Source: Spirochaetia bacterium
GTDB lineage: Bacteria; Spirochaetota; Spirochaetia; CADAEX01
DNA: 60,236 bases
Assembly: GCA_017535435.1 (NCBI GenBank)
Contig: JAFXTY010000074.1
Location: forward strand, 1-60,236
Direction: 5' to 3'
Shown here: piece by piece, positions 35,486 to 44,955 of the stretch
Numbering within the stretch: position 1 is the first letter of the stretch
Layout of the letters: every line of letters begins with the position of its first letter
Translations under genes and position numbers: made by a program
The notes under the pieces: model-generated
Databases searched by the model: none
What the model saw: only the letters and a program-made list of their open reading frames with translations
Told to the model about the DNA's origin: nothing

Positions 35486-36797
35486 CAGAAAATCCTTCAT
35501 CACCTTCGATTTCATAATTATTCTCGTGGTGCTCTGCCTCTCGGTGATAAGCGTCTGCTTCATCTATTCCAGCGGCCTCAACTCCGAAGGGGTCAACACA
35601 TCCATCGAGTTCATCAAGCAGATAATCTGGGTTGTCACAGGACTGGCCCTGATGACCCTTATCATCTACATCGACTATAAATATCTCTATGATTTTGCCT
35701 ACTACATCTATGGAGTCTGCATCCTGATGCTGCTCATAACCCTGCTGTTGGGCAACAAGGTCAATGGCGCCCGCTCCTGGCTGGGATTGCCCGGCGTAGG
35801 CATACAGCCCTCGGAATTCACAAAGCTGGGAACCATCATAGCCCTGAGCGCATTCTGTACAAAGAACAGAGAGAACATCAGGTCTTTTGTGGTCTTCCTC
35901 CGGGCAGCCATGATCACCGCTGTCCCCATGGCCCTTATCCTGGCTCAGCCCGATCTAGGGACATCCCTGGTCTATATCCCCATCTTCCTAGTCATTCTTT
36001 TCATGGCCGGGGCAAAGATACGGTATCTCTTCTTCCTGGTGGCCTGCGGCATCGGGATCACCCTGTTCACCATTATCCCTATGTGGTCCGGCTACATCCT
36101 TAAGAAAGAGACCTTCTTTGTCGCCCTTTTCTCCAACCAGCTTCTGATGCTTGCCTTGCTGGGAGCATGCCTTCTTGTGGTTATCCTTTCTGCCGTAGGC
36201 TGGCTTGTGTTCAAAAAAGGGCTGTACTACTGGATGTGCTACAGCTTTGTCATCCTTTCTATTTCCCTGTTTATGGCAATGCTGGCACAGAAGATACTCA
36301 AGGCCTATCAGATCATGCGGCTGGTGGTGTTCCTGGATCCCAGCGTCGATCCTCAGGGGGCAGGCTGGAACATCCTTCAGTCCCTTACAGCCATCGGTTC
36401 GGGAGGGCTTACAGGCAAGGGCTTCCTTCAGGGAACCCAGAGCCACTACAACTATCTGCCCCAGCAGAGCAATGACTTCATCTTCTCCATAATTGCCGAG
36501 GAAATCGGATTCCTGGGGGGCATGGTGGTGTTCGCCTGCTTCTTTATCCTAATCATAAGAGGATTCATCATAGCAAATTCCTCCAAGGATGCTTTCGGAT
36601 CATATCTCTGCTTCGGCATTATCGCTATGATTTTTTTCCATTTTGTGGTAAATATTGGAATGGCAATGGGCATTATGCCCATCACAGGAATTCCGCTGCT
36701 CTTCCTTTCCTACGGAGGCTCTTCGTTATGGACCTCCATGATGGCAGCAGGAATTCTGATCAACATCTATTATAGAAGATACGGATTTAAGATTTGA
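35478..36797 (+). CDS. rodA: Rod shape protein RodA (SEDS peptidoglycan glycosyltransferase)
   Basis: A 439-aa polytopic membrane protein with about ten segments that polymerises lipid II together with PBP2. Family motifs are visible: GARSWLGLPGVGIQPSEFTK, AQPDLGTSLVY and the C-terminal GIMPITGIPLLFLSYGGSS. The start is GTG at 35478 because AGGAGG is placed four bases before it and it overlaps mrdA by only 8 bp; an ATG at 35451 lies deeper inside mrdA. An extra loop of about 40 residues near the middle makes it longer than the usual 370-400 aa. Confidence 0.95.
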   Translation: MNSRKSFITFDFIIILVVLCLSVISVCFIYSSGLNSEGVNTSIEFIKQIIWVVTGLALMTLIIYIDYKYLYDFAYYIYGVCILMLLITLLLGNKVNGARSWLGLPGVGIQPSEFTKLGTIIALSAFCTKNRENIRSFVVFLRAAMITAVPMALILAQPDLGTSLVYIPIFLVILFMAGAKIRYLFFLVACGIGITLFTIIPMWSGYILKKETFFVALFSNQLLMLALLGACLLVVILSAVGWLVFKKGLYYWMCYSFVILSISLFMAMLAQKILKAYQIMRLVVFLDPSVDPQGAGWNILQSLTAIGSGGLTGKGFLQGTQSHYNYLPQQSNDFIFSIIAEEIGFLGGMVVFACFFILIIRGFIIANSSKDAFGSYLCFGIIAMIFFHFVVNIGMAMGIMPITGIPLLFLSYGGSSLWTSMMAAGILINIYYRRYGFKI

Positions 36798-39253
36798 ATA
36801 TTTCTGATTACAAACACTTGGACAATATACTCCTGCAGGTCAACAAACCGGCCCGATACACCGGCGGGGAGTTCGGCTCCTATCGCAAATACGGCTGTCC
36901 ACTTAACATGGCCATCTCTTATCCCGATCTGTACGAAATAGGAATGTCCAACACAGCCCTTAAGGTGCTTTACAACATATTCAACGGCATCGAGGGGGTG
37001 AACTGCGAGCGGGTCTTTGCCCCTGCCCCGGACTTCGAGGAGAAGCTGAGGGAAGCCCATATTCCTTTGTATACCCTTGAGACCGGCATACCTCTTAAAA
37101 AGCTGGATATCATAGCCTTCACCATCGGGTATGAGCTTACAGGAACCAATGTGCTCAACATTGTCGATATGGGGGGCATTCCGCTGGAGGCTGACGAGAG
37201 AGGGGAGGATGATCCTATAGTGATAGCCGGCGGCCCTGGTGTGACCAACCCGGAGCCTTTCGGAAAGATATTCGACGCCATATTCATCGGGGAGGCGGAG
37301 GATGCCTACGAGCCCCTTCTGGAAGAGGCAATAGCCATAAAAAAGAGGGGTGGAAGGCGGAGCGACATCATCTCCCTTTTTGAATCCAAGAGCTTTATCT
37401 GGACCCGGAATAAAAAAGAGAAAGTGCACAGGGCTATATGGAACAGCTTCGGGAAACGGGTCTACCCGGCGGCGAGGGGGCCGGTTCCTTCCATCAAAGC
37501 CATACAGAACAACGGCGTGGTGGAGATAATGAGGGGCTGCCCCAACGGCTGCCGCTTCTGCCATGCCGGCATCTACTACCGGCCCCAGCGGGAAAAGGAC
37601 ATTCCCCTTATCCTGCAGGAGATCGATACCCTTGTGCACCGCTACGGCTACCGGGAGATAACACTGCTTTCCCTCTCCTCCGGCGACTACTCGGTGATGC
37701 CAAGGCTCATCAAATACCTTAACCAGAAGTATGCATCCTACGGCGTCTCCTTTGCCTTCCCCTCCCTCAAGGTCAGCACCTTCTCCCTCAACCTGCTGTC
37801 GGAGCTCAACGAGGTGCGCAAGAGCGGCCTTACCTTTGCGGTGGAGACACCCCTGCCCCAGTGGCAGGCAGACATGAACAAGACAGCCACCATGGAGAGC
37901 ATTGTGGAGATAATCCGGGAGGCCAAGAAGCTGGGCTGGCGTGTTGCCAAGTTCTACTTTATGATAGGGCTCCCTGTCACCGGCGGCGGGTGCGAGGAAA
38001 AGGAGATTGTCGACTTTATCCTCCGGGTCTACGCCCAGACAAAGATACAGCTTAACATAAACGTAGGCACCTTTGTCCCAAAGCCCCACACGCCGTTCCA
38101 GTACGCAGCCCAGCTGACCGAGGAGGAGAGCTGGAAAAAGCTGTCCTATATAAAGGACTCACTCCGGGGTCATCCTATAAAGGTCAGCTACCACTCCCCC
38201 TTCCTCTCCTACCTGGAAGGCCTTTTCTCCCGGGGAGACTGCCGGGCGGCCGACCTGCTTATAAAGGCCTTCAAGATGGGCACCAGGCTGGATGCCTGGG
38301 ACGAGTACTCAAAGCTGGAGGTATGGAAGCAGGTGCTGGCCGAGGCCAACTGGGATGTGAAGAATGAAATCTGCCGGCAGCGCACCACAGATGAGCCGCT
38401 GCCCTGGGACTCTGTATCCATGGGAGTCTCCTCCTCGTTCTACAAAAACGAATGGAACAAGCTTGGAACCAATACCTTCACTTCTGTATGCAGTTCAGAC
38501 TGCCACCACAACTGCGGCATCTGCGGCAGCAAGACAGCAGTCAGGAACATAGACCAGAACATCGAGTTCCCGCCTCTGCCTCCCCAGGAGCCTATTCCGG
38601 AGGGCATCTCCCGCATCTACTTTGTATTTGCGAAGAAGGGGGAGCAGATATTCTTAGGCCATCTGGACCTTATGGGCATTATGGAAAAATCCATCCAGCG
38701 GGCAGGGTTCTTCATTGAATTCTCCCAGGGCTTCAACCCCAAGCCCCGCCTTGAGTTTGCCCACCCCCTCTCTCTGGGAATCGTGTCGGAAGGGGAGATT
38801 GCCTCCATAAACATCCACGGCACCACAGAGGCCCAGACCTTTATACAGAACATGAACAGAAGCCTCCCCTGGGGCCTTGAGGTCAAGGAGGCCTATGTGG
38901 TCTCAAAAGAGGTGTATAAGGCAAAGAAGATCCAGTCCCTCATGAGCCTCTACAGCGGCAGCCAGTATACCCTGGACTACATCGGAGACGATATCGAAAG
39001 CTTCCAGACAAATCTGGAAAAGTACATAGCAGAAAACCAGCTTGAGAACTATGTCAGCACACTGCGTAACGGCACCAGCTTCGACTTCGACATCAGGGCC
39101 GGGAACAAGAAGGCAAACATGATGGCCCTGCTCAAGGAAGTGCTGGGAACCGACTATCCTCTGGAGCAGTGCAGGATAACCCGGAACCGCCTTATGTGCT
39201 CACCGGAGCCGGAGAAAAGACTCCCTTATCAGAAGTATTTCAAGACTATATAA
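36794..39253 (+). CDS. TIGR03960-type radical SAM protein fused to DUF2344
   Basis: An 819-aa protein. Residues about 1-200 resemble a B12-binding-like domain (KPARYTGGEFGSYRK, DLYEIGMSNTALKVLYN). Residues about 240-480 are a radical SAM core with the cluster motif RGCPNGCRFCHAG (CxxxCxxC). The last 220 residues are the DUF2344 domain (RIYFVFAKKGEQIFLGHLDLM). Its function is unproven; related proteins are often near rng/rpmA or shape genes. The TTG at 36794 overlaps the rodA stop and is chosen because the conserved N-terminus starts there. It has a late Cys-rich stretch SSDCHHNCGICG that could hold another metal site. Confidence 0.85.
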   Translation: MNISDYKHLDNILLQVNKPARYTGGEFGSYRKYGCPLNMAISYPDLYEIGMSNTALKVLYNIFNGIEGVNCERVFAPAPDFEEKLREAHIPLYTLETGIPLKKLDIIAFTIGYELTGTNVLNIVDMGGIPLEADERGEDDPIVIAGGPGVTNPEPFGKIFDAIFIGEAEDAYEPLLEEAIAIKKRGGRRSDIISLFESKSFIWTRNKKEKVHRAIWNSFGKRVYPAARGPVPSIKAIQNNGVVEIMRGCPNGCRFCHAGIYYRPQREKDIPLILQEIDTLVHRYGYREITLLSLSSGDYSVMPRLIKYLNQKYASYGVSFAFPSLKVSTFSLNLLSELNEVRKSGLTFAVETPLPQWQADMNKTATMESIVEIIREAKKLGWRVAKFYFMIGLPVTGGGCEEKEIVDFILRVYAQTKIQLNINVGTFVPKPHTPFQYAAQLTEEESWKKLSYIKDSLRGHPIKVSYHSPFLSYLEGLFSRGDCRAADLLIKAFKMGTRLDAWDEYSKLEVWKQVLAEANWDVKNEICRQRTTDEPLPWDSVSMGVSSSFYKNEWNKLGTNTFTSVCSSDCHHNCGICGSKTAVRNIDQNIEFPPLPPQEPIPEGISRIYFVFAKKGEQIFLGHLDLMGIMEKSIQRAGFFIEFSQGFNPKPRLEFAHPLSLGIVSEGEIASINIHGTTEAQTFIQNMNRSLPWGLEVKEAYVVSKEVYKAKKIQSLMSLYSGSQYTLDYIGDDIESFQTNLEKYIAENQLENYVSTLRNGTSFDFDIRAGNKKANMMALLKEVLGTDYPLEQCRITRNRLMCSPEPEKRLPYQKYFKTI

Positions 39254-39260
39254 TAGTATA

Positions 39261-39289
39261 TTGACAAAAGATATTTATAATTTAATAAT
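39261..39289 (+). promoter_or_regulatory. Putative promoter of metY-metA
   Basis: TTGACA (39261-39266), a 17-nt spacer and AATAAT (39284-39289) lie 18 bp before the metY start. The leader is too short for a SAM riboswitch. Confidence 0.6.
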
Positions 39290-39307
39290 TTTTTCAAGGA
39301 GAGAGCC

Positions 39308-40588
39308 ATGTCAAAACACATAGAGACAACCTGTATCCAGGGCGGATATGTACCAAAAAATGGAGAACCAAGACAGATTCCAATAATCCAGTCCACAACC
39401 TTCAAATATGACACAAGTGAGGCTATGGGCAAGCTTTTCGACCTGGAGGCTGCCGGTTATTTCTATACCCGGCTCCAGAACCCCACCAACGACTATGTAG
39501 CTGCAAAAATCGCAGAGCTGGAGGGGGGCACAGCCGCAATCCTCACATCATCAGGACAGGCTGCCAGCTTCTTTGCCGTGTTCAATATCGCCACAGCCGG
39601 CGACCATGTGGTTTCCTCCGCATCAATCTACGGCGGCACCTTCAACCTCTTCAACGTGACCATGCGGAAGATGGGCATTGACTTCACCTTTGTCTCTCCC
39701 GACGCTTCCGACGAGGAAATCCAGGCTGCATTCAAGCCCAACACAAAATGCGTTTTTGGCGAGACTATCGCAAACCCTGCCCTTACAGTATTCGATATCG
39801 AAAGATGGGCAAAGATTGCACATAAGAACGGCGTTCCGCTGATTGTGGACAACACCTTCCCTACGCCGATCAACTGCCGGCCTTTCGAATGGGGAGCAGA
39901 CATTGTGACCCATGCAACAACCAAGTACATGGACGGCCATGGTGTGGCAGTAGGCGGCGTTGTAGTAGACTCCGGCAAGTTCGACTGGATGGCTCATGCC
40001 GACAAGTTCCCGGGGCTCTGTACTCCGGACGACAGCTACCACGGCATCACCTATGCCACCAAGTTCGGCAACGCAGGGGCCTTCATAACCAAGTGCACAG
40101 CCCAGCTTATGCGGGACTTCGGCAGCATCCAGTCGCCGCAGCACGCCTTCTACCTGAACCTGGGGCTGGAAAGCCTCCACGTAAGGATGCCACGGCACGT
40201 TGCCAATGCCCAGGCTGTAGCAGAATTCCTGGAAAAGCATCCTAAGATTGTAAAAGTAAATTACTCCGGCCTTAAGAGCAGCCCATACTACCAGCTGCAG
40301 AAGAAATATATGCCTAACGGCGGCTGCGGCGTTGTCTCCTTCGAGCTCAAGGGCGGCCGTGATGCGGCATTAAAGTTTATGAAGGCCCTCAAGGTGGCTG
40401 CCATCGAGACCCATGTGGCCGATGCCCGGACCTGCTGCCTCAACCCAGCTACAGCAACCCACCGGCAGCTTACCGACCAGCAGCTTGTGGAGGCAGGCAT
40501 CTCCCCAGGCCTTGTACGCTATTCCTGCGGTCTTGAGAATGCCCAGGATCTTATAGAGGACCTGGCCCAGGCCTTAGACCAGATTTAA
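39308..40588 (+). CDS. metY: O-acetylhomoserine sulfhydrylase
   Basis: A 426-aa PLP enzyme of the Cys/Met metabolism family that makes homocysteine from O-acetylhomoserine and sulfide. The family opening [34 protein letters not shown] and the PLP lysine in [11 protein letters not shown] are clear; the length matches MetY rather than MetB/C (about 380-400). AAGGAGAG precedes the ATG. The next gene, 11 bp on, makes its substrate, giving a direct sulfhydrylation route to methionine. Confidence 0.95.
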   Translation: MSKHIETTCIQGGYVPKNGEPRQIPIIQSTTFKYDTSEAMGKLFDLEAAGYFYTRLQNPTNDYVAAKIAELEGGTAAILTSSGQAASFFAVFNIATAGDHVVSSASIYGGTFNLFNVTMRKMGIDFTFVSPDASDEEIQAAFKPNTKCVFGETIANPALTVFDIERWAKIAHKNGVPLIVDNTFPTPINCRPFEWGADIVTHATTKYMDGHGVAVGGVVVDSGKFDWMAHADKFPGLCTPDDSYHGITYATKFGNAGAFITKCTAQLMRDFGSIQSPQHAFYLNLGLESLHVRMPRHVANAQAVAEFLEKHPKIVKVNYSGLKSSPYYQLQKKYMPNGGCGVVSFELKGGRDAALKFMKALKVAAIETHVADARTCCLNPATATHRQLTDQQLVEAGISPGLVRYSCGLENAQDLIEDLAQALDQI

Positions 40589-40599
40589 AAGAGGATCAC

Positions 40600-41523
40600 A
40601 TGCCCATTAAGATTCCAAACAAGCTGCCTGCAGCAAAGATACTTGAGAAAGAAAACATCTTCTTCATGACCGAGACCCGGGCTATGACCCAGGATATCCG
40701 TCCGCTGCAGATCCTGCTTCTGAATCTTATGCCTATAAAAATCGACACCGAGACCCAGTTTGCCAGGGTCCTGGGCAACACTCCCCTGCAGATTGACCTG
40801 ACCCTTATTGCCCCTACAGGACACACCTCAAAGAACACCACCCAGGAGCACATGCTGGCATTCTACAAGACCTTCAATGATATAAAGGACAACTATTACG
40901 ACGGCCTTATAATCACTGGCGCTCCTATCGAGCACTTGGATTTCGAGCAGGTGGACTACTGGAAGGAGCTTTGCCAGATTATGGACTGGAGCATCACCCA
41001 TGTATTCTCCACTCTCCACATCTGCTGGGGAGCCCAGGCCGGCCTATACCACCACTTCGGCATCCCCAAGGTGGAGATGGACAAAAAGCTTTCCGGCATA
41101 TACCGGCATCATCTGGAGGGGAAGAATTTCATGCTTTTCCGGGGCTTCGACGACACTTTCTGCGTTCCCCATTCCCGCTATACAACAGTGCTCCGCAAAG
41201 ATGTGGAGAAGGTGAAAGGACTCAAGATATTGGCATCCTCCCCGGAGGCAGGCATCTATGCAATAAAGACAAACGAGGGGCGTCAGATCTTCCTGCTGGG
41301 CCATGCAGAGTATGATGCCGATACCCTTAAAAAGGAATATTTCAGGGATCTTGAGGCAGGAATCAAGCCGTCAATTCCAGAGAATTACTTCCCGGATGAC
41401 GACCCGAAAAAGGAGCCTATAGTCTCCTGGCGGAGCTGCGCACATCTGCTCTACGCAAACTGGCTCAACTACTACGTATACCAGAGCACACCGTACGACC
41501 TTAAGAACATACCCACCACTTGA
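40600..41523 (+). CDS. metA: Homoserine O-acetyltransferase (MetA type)
   Basis: A 307-aa homoserine acyltransferase of the MetA fold. The acyl-enzyme cysteine is Cys142 in [12 protein letters not shown], and the His/Glu pair is in [10 protein letters not shown]. Residue 111, in [10 protein letters not shown], is glutamate; in characterised MetA enzymes Glu111 goes with acetyl-CoA and Gly111 with succinyl-CoA. So O-acetylhomoserine is the likely product, matching the metY sulfhydrylase beside it. It is often annotated as succinyltransferase by name only. Confidence 0.93.
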   Translation: MPIKIPNKLPAAKILEKENIFFMTETRAMTQDIRPLQILLLNLMPIKIDTETQFARVLGNTPLQIDLTLIAPTGHTSKNTTQEHMLAFYKTFNDIKDNYYDGLIITGAPIEHLDFEQVDYWKELCQIMDWSITHVFSTLHICWGAQAGLYHHFGIPKVEMDKKLSGIYRHHLEGKNFMLFRGFDDTFCVPHSRYTTVLRKDVEKVKGLKILASSPEAGIYAIKTNEGRQIFLLGHAEYDADTLKKEYFRDLEAGIKPSIPENYFPDDDPKKEPIVSWRSCAHLLYANWLNYYVYQSTPYDLKNIPTT

Positions 41524-41524
41524 T

Positions 41525-42454
41525 ATGGAAGCCAGGCTCCCCTTTTACGGCTATTCTGAATATCTCCAGAAGAAATATGGAACAAAAGTATACCGCATTG
41601 CTGTGGACGGAGGTTTCTCCTGCCCAAACCGGTGCGCAGGCCGCCAGGAGGGCGGGTGCATATACTGCAACGAACAGGGCTCCCGGGCCTCCTACCTGGA
41701 CAAGGCGAAAGCCATAGAGGAGCAGATAAGGCGGGGAATAGCCTTCACCAGGCGGCGCTATAAGGCAGAGCTCTTCCTCCTTTACTTCCAGGCCTTCTCC
41801 AACACCTTCGACAAGGTGGAAAACCTGAAGAAGACCTATGACGCCGCCCTGGCCCTGTACCCCTTCCGGGAGCTTATTGTGGCCACCCGCCCAGACTGCA
41901 TCGACTCATCCAAGGCGGAACTGCTGTCATCCTATATAAAACCAGATTTCGACGTATGGGTGGAGCTGGGTCTCCAGAGCGCCAACGACCGCACCCTGGA
42001 GCGGATCCACAGAGGCCACACAGCAGCTCAGTACAAGGCTGCCTTCGACCTGCTTCATTCCAGGGGGATAAAAATTGCCACACACCTTATCCTGGGGCTT
42101 CCTGGCGAGTCCCTGGAAGACATGCTGGCCTCTGTGGATTTCATCAACGCCTTGCATCCTGAAGCGGTGAAGCTCCACGACCTGAACATAACCTACAATA
42201 CAGAGCTGTATAATGAATACTTGAAAGGAGAGGTCACCGCCCCTTCCCGGGAGCTGTATATCGAGTACCTTATAAAGGTGATCGAGCATCTGCGCCCAGA
42301 TATAATCCTCATGCGGCTCACCTGCGACACCTACGAGGCCGACCGGGCAGCTCCCAGGAAGTACATGGCTAAAGGGAACATCTACGCCCTGCTCCAGAAG
42401 GAGATGGAGAAGCGGCACACCTGGCAGGGGCGCCTCTGCCCAGCGACCTCCTGA
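41525..42454 (+). CDS. TIGR01212 family radical SAM protein
   Basis: A 309-aa radical SAM protein like E. coli YhcC. The cluster region GGFSCPNRCAGRQEGGCIYC has the family's wide cysteine spacing. Later motifs include WVELGLQSANDRTLERIHRGH and HLILGLPGESLEDM. The family's substrate is unknown. It starts 1 bp after the metA stop with no ribosome site of its own, so it probably depends on coupling. It is the last gene of the met operon. Confidence 0.88.
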   Translation: MEARLPFYGYSEYLQKKYGTKVYRIAVDGGFSCPNRCAGRQEGGCIYCNEQGSRASYLDKAKAIEEQIRRGIAFTRRRYKAELFLLYFQAFSNTFDKVENLKKTYDAALALYPFRELIVATRPDCIDSSKAELLSSYIKPDFDVWVELGLQSANDRTLERIHRGHTAAQYKAAFDLLHSRGIKIATHLILGLPGESLEDMLASVDFINALHPEAVKLHDLNITYNTELYNEYLKGEVTAPSRELYIEYLIKVIEHLRPDIILMRLTCDTYEADRAAPRKYMAKGNIYALLQKEMEKRHTWQGRLCPATS

Positions 42455-42466
42455 CGGGGCACAAAA

Positions 42467-42492
42467 AAAGCCTCCTGTTTCCAGGAGGCTTT
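42467..42492. terminator. Strong bidirectional terminator between the radical SAM gene and gdhA
   Basis: A perfect 11-bp stem AAAGCCTCCTG/CAGGAGGCTTT with a TTTC loop lies between two convergent genes. A run of seven A's to its left gives TTTTTTT for the minus-strand gdhA transcript; rightward it continues TTTATATATTTT. Confidence 0.9.
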
Positions 42493-42511
42493 ATATATTT
42501 TGATACTCGGA

Positions 42512-43852
42512 TCAGTATCCAAGCTCGCACATTGCATCTGCAACTTTCTTGAAGCCTGCGATGTTAGCGCCCTTAACATAGTCGATATATCCGTTCTTCT
42601 GCTTTCCTTCGCGAACGCATGCGTCGAAGATGTTCTTCATGATTGTCTTGAGCATATCGTCTACCTCGGAAGCTTTCCACTTAAGGTGCTCTGCGTTCTG
42701 GCTCATCTCGAGACCGGATACTGCAACGCCACCTGCGTTAGCTGCTTTTCCTGGAGCGAATGGAATCTTCTTTGCCTGGAATGCTTCGATAGCTTCTGGT
42801 GTACAACCCATGTTGGAAACTTCGATAACATACTTTACGCCGTTCTTGATAAGCTTTTCAGCGTCCTTGCCGTCAAGCTCGTTCTGAAGAGCTGCTGTGA
42901 ATGCGATGTCGCAAGGAACTTCCCAGATCTTCTTTCCAGGAACAAACTTTGCACCCTTGAACTTCTCTGCGTAAGGAGCAACGATGTTCTTGTTGGACTG
43001 TCTGAGCTCAAGCATGTAAGCGATCTTCTCCGGTGTGCTTACTCCAGCCTCGTCCAGGATGTATCCATCTGGTCCGGAGATTGCAACAACCTTAGCACCA
43101 TAGAATGCAGCCTTTGTAACTGCGCCCCATGCTACGTTACCGAAACCGGAAACGATTGCTCTCTTTCCTTTGAGTGTATCCTTGTTATATTTAAGAACTT
43201 CGTCTGCGAAGTAGAGTGCACCATATCCTGTTGCCTCTGGTCTGATGAGTGAACCGCCCCATGTCTGTCCCTTTCCTGTAAGAACACCAGTGTTCTCCTG
43301 GCGGATTCTCTTGTACTGGCCATACATGAAACCGATCTCTCTTCCACCAACTCCCAGGTCACCTGCTGGAACGTCTGTGTCAGGTCCGATATATTTCTGG
43401 AGCTCTGTCATGAAGCTGCGGCAGAAGCGCAGGATTTCGTTGTCAGACTTTCCTGTTGGGTCGAAGTCTGCACCACCCTTACCACCACCCATTGGGAGTG
43501 TTGTAAGTGAGTTCTTGAAAATCTGCTCGAAACCGAGGAACTTAAGGGTTCCAAGGGTTACGTTCTTGTTGAAGCGGAGACCGCCCTTATAAGGACCGAT
43601 AGCACTGTTGAACTGAACTCTGTAACCGCGGTTTACCTGGATCTGATGCTTGTCATCTTCCCATTCAACTCTGAACTGTACAACTCTTTCTGGTTCAACA
43701 ATTCTGTCAAGGATTTTGTTGTTGAGGTACTTAGGTGTCTTGTTTACTACATCGATAACAGATGCAACAACCTCTCTTGCAGCCTGAATAAACTCTGGCT
43801 GTGCAGGGTTCTTTCTCTCGAGCTCTGCCATAAATTCATCTAATTTATACAT
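42512..43852 (-). CDS. gdhA: Glutamate dehydrogenase, NADP-type
   Basis: A 446-aa hexameric glutamate dehydrogenase converting 2-oxoglutarate and ammonia to glutamate. The catalytic lysine region is TLPMGGGKGGADFDPTG, and VPAGDLGVGGREIGFMYGQYK is typical of the small hexameric class. The Rossmann loop is VSGFGNVAWGA. Length and motifs fit the anabolic NADP-specific form, but coenzyme use is not proven here. The start has AGAGGAGAAAAG, and the codon pattern looks like that of a highly expressed gene. Confidence 0.95.
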   Translation of the reverse strand: MYKLDEFMAELERKNPAQPEFIQAAREVVASVIDVVNKTPKYLNNKILDRIVEPERVVQFRVEWEDDKHQIQVNRGYRVQFNSAIGPYKGGLRFNKNVTLGTLKFLGFEQIFKNSLTTLPMGGGKGGADFDPTGKSDNEILRFCRSFMTELQKYIGPDTDVPAGDLGVGGREIGFMYGQYKRIRQENTGVLTGKGQTWGGSLIRPEATGYGALYFADEVLKYNKDTLKGKRAIVSGFGNVAWGAVTKAAFYGAKVVAISGPDGYILDEAGVSTPEKIAYMLELRQSNKNIVAPYAEKFKGAKFVPGKKIWEVPCDIAFTAALQNELDGKDAEKLIKNGVKYVIEVSNMGCTPEAIEAFQAKKIPFAPGKAANAGGVAVSGLEMSQNAEHLKWKASEVDDMLKTIMKNIFDACVREGKQKNGYIDYVKGANIAGFKKVADAMCELGY

Positions 43853-43898
43853 TCTTTTCTCCTCTAAAAAAATATGTATTTTATAATTGTGTAGATAG

Positions 43899-43927
43899 AT
43901 ATTATCTCTAAAGAATTATTTGGTCAA
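43899..43927 (-). promoter_or_regulatory. Putative gdhA promoter
   Basis: On the minus strand TTGACC (43927-43922), a 17-nt spacer and TAATAT (43904-43899) lie 46 bp ahead of the gdhA start codon. Confidence 0.65.
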
Positions 43928-43969
43928 TATTGATTATTCTCAGTTATGGAAAAAGATATAAAAATATGA

Positions 43970-43998
43970 TTGATATTTTCTCATACATATATTATAAA
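43970..43998 (+). promoter_or_regulatory. Putative promoter of the PC4-like gene and rlmB
   Basis: TTGATA (43970-43975), a 17-nt spacer and TATAAA (43993-43998) lie 30 bp before the ATG at 44029. A second TATAAT follows at once, so the exact hexamer is uncertain. Confidence 0.5.
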
Positions 43999-44028
43999 AT
44001 ATTATAATAGCATTTTTGGAGGACCCAA

Positions 44029-44220
44029 ATGATTGTTATAAACGAAGATATCAGAGTTATGAAACAGGAATTCAAGGGCAAGGCCTATGTATCCATCAGA
44101 AAGTGGTACCAGGACAACGGCGAATGGAAGCCTGGCAAGCAGGGAATCAACCTGAAGATGGAAGAGTGGGAAGAATTCCTCAACAAGCTGGAAGCTATCA
44201 AAGAGGATCTTAAAGCCTGA
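44029..44220 (+). CDS. PC4/p15-family single-strand DNA-binding protein
   Basis: A 63-aa protein with the transcriptional coactivator p15 (PC4) fold seen in eukaryotes, phages and some bacteria. The core VSIRKWYQDNGEWKPGKQGI followed by the helix MEEWEEFLNKLEAI is characteristic; PC4 proteins dimerise and bind single-stranded DNA. GGAGG lies just before the ATG. It is followed 9 bp later by rlmB in the same direction. Its role in bacteria is unclear; a nucleoid or transcription role is inferred. Confidence 0.85.
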   Translation: MIVINEDIRVMKQEFKGKAYVSIRKWYQDNGEWKPGKQGINLKMEEWEEFLNKLEAIKEDLKA

Positions 44221-44229
44221 CCTGAAACC

Positions 44230-44955
44230 ATGGAATACATCACTGGTTTTCATGCCATTGAGGAAGCTGTCCGTGCGGGCAATATCCAGGGCAAGCTCTA
44301 TCTATCAAAAAGCGGCGGCAGGCATCAGAAGATAGAGCAGGAAGCCAGGAATGCGGGAATCAGAAGCATCAAATCCTCGGACGACGAGATAAGGCGCCTC
44401 TCGGGTACAGTTGACCACAGAGGCATAATGCTTGTCATCGAGGAGCGCAGAACCTGCCTTCAGAATATAACTCTCAAAACTTTCCTTAAAAATCTCACAA
44501 AAGAAAAATCTCTTGTATTATTATTGGACGGTATCACCGACCCTCACAACTATGGTGCCATATTAAGGTCTGCAGACCAGTTCGGCGTGGATCTTGTGAT
44601 CATCCCCCAGAGCCGCTCTGCAAAAGACAGCGAAATAATAGGAAAGACATCTGCAGGAGCAAGGGAATTTGTCAGTGTGGCAGTGGAAAATCTTTCCCGT
44701 TCTGTTGATTTATTGAAGGAATCAGGCTACTGGGTCTATGCCGCCGACATGGACGGGCAGGCCAGCTACAAGCTGAACCTGAAGGGGCGTACAGCAATTG
44801 TAATGGGAAGCGAAGGCTCCGGTGTCTCCAAGATACTGGCTGAAAAAAGCGACGGCATCATCTCCATTCCAGCCCATGGGCATGTGGATTCTTTCAATGT
44901 CTCTGTAGCTGCCGGTATTCTGATGTACGAGGTTGTCCGGCAGAATTCCTTATAA
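44230..44955 (+). CDS. rlmB: 23S rRNA guanosine 2'-O-methyltransferase, TrmH family
   Basis: A 241-aa SPOUT methyltransferase. The N-terminal substrate-binding domain starts EYITGFHAIEEAV. The knotted catalytic domain has LDGITDPHNYGAILRSADQF, then VMGSEGSGVSKI and SFNVSVAAGILMYE, the three TrmH motifs. RlmB methylates G2251 of 23S rRNA; the closest alternatives are other TrmH-family rRNA enzymes. No ribosome site of its own is evident. Its last six bases overlap the end of purD. Confidence 0.88.
   Translation: MEYITGFHAIEEAVRAGNIQGKLYLSKSGGRHQKIEQEARNAGIRSIKSSDDEIRRLSGTVDHRGIMLVIEERRTCLQNITLKTFLKNLTKEKSLVLLLDGITDPHNYGAILRSADQFGVDLVIIPQSRSAKDSEIIGKTSAGAREFVSVAVENLSRSVDLLKESGYWVYAADMDGQASYKLNLKGRTAIVMGSEGSGVSKILAEKSDGIISIPAHGHVDSFNVSVAAGILMYEVVRQNSL

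Noticed and set aside
36770-38089. A long open frame on the minus strand (439 codons) opposite the radical SAM gene
   Set aside because: It is antisense to a gene with clear motifs, has no ribosome site and no recognisable protein features; high third-position G/C makes such shadows long.
39254-39307. A SAM-responsive riboswitch ahead of metY
   Set aside because: Only about 18 bp separate the promoter from the start codon and no conserved aptamer pairing is visible.
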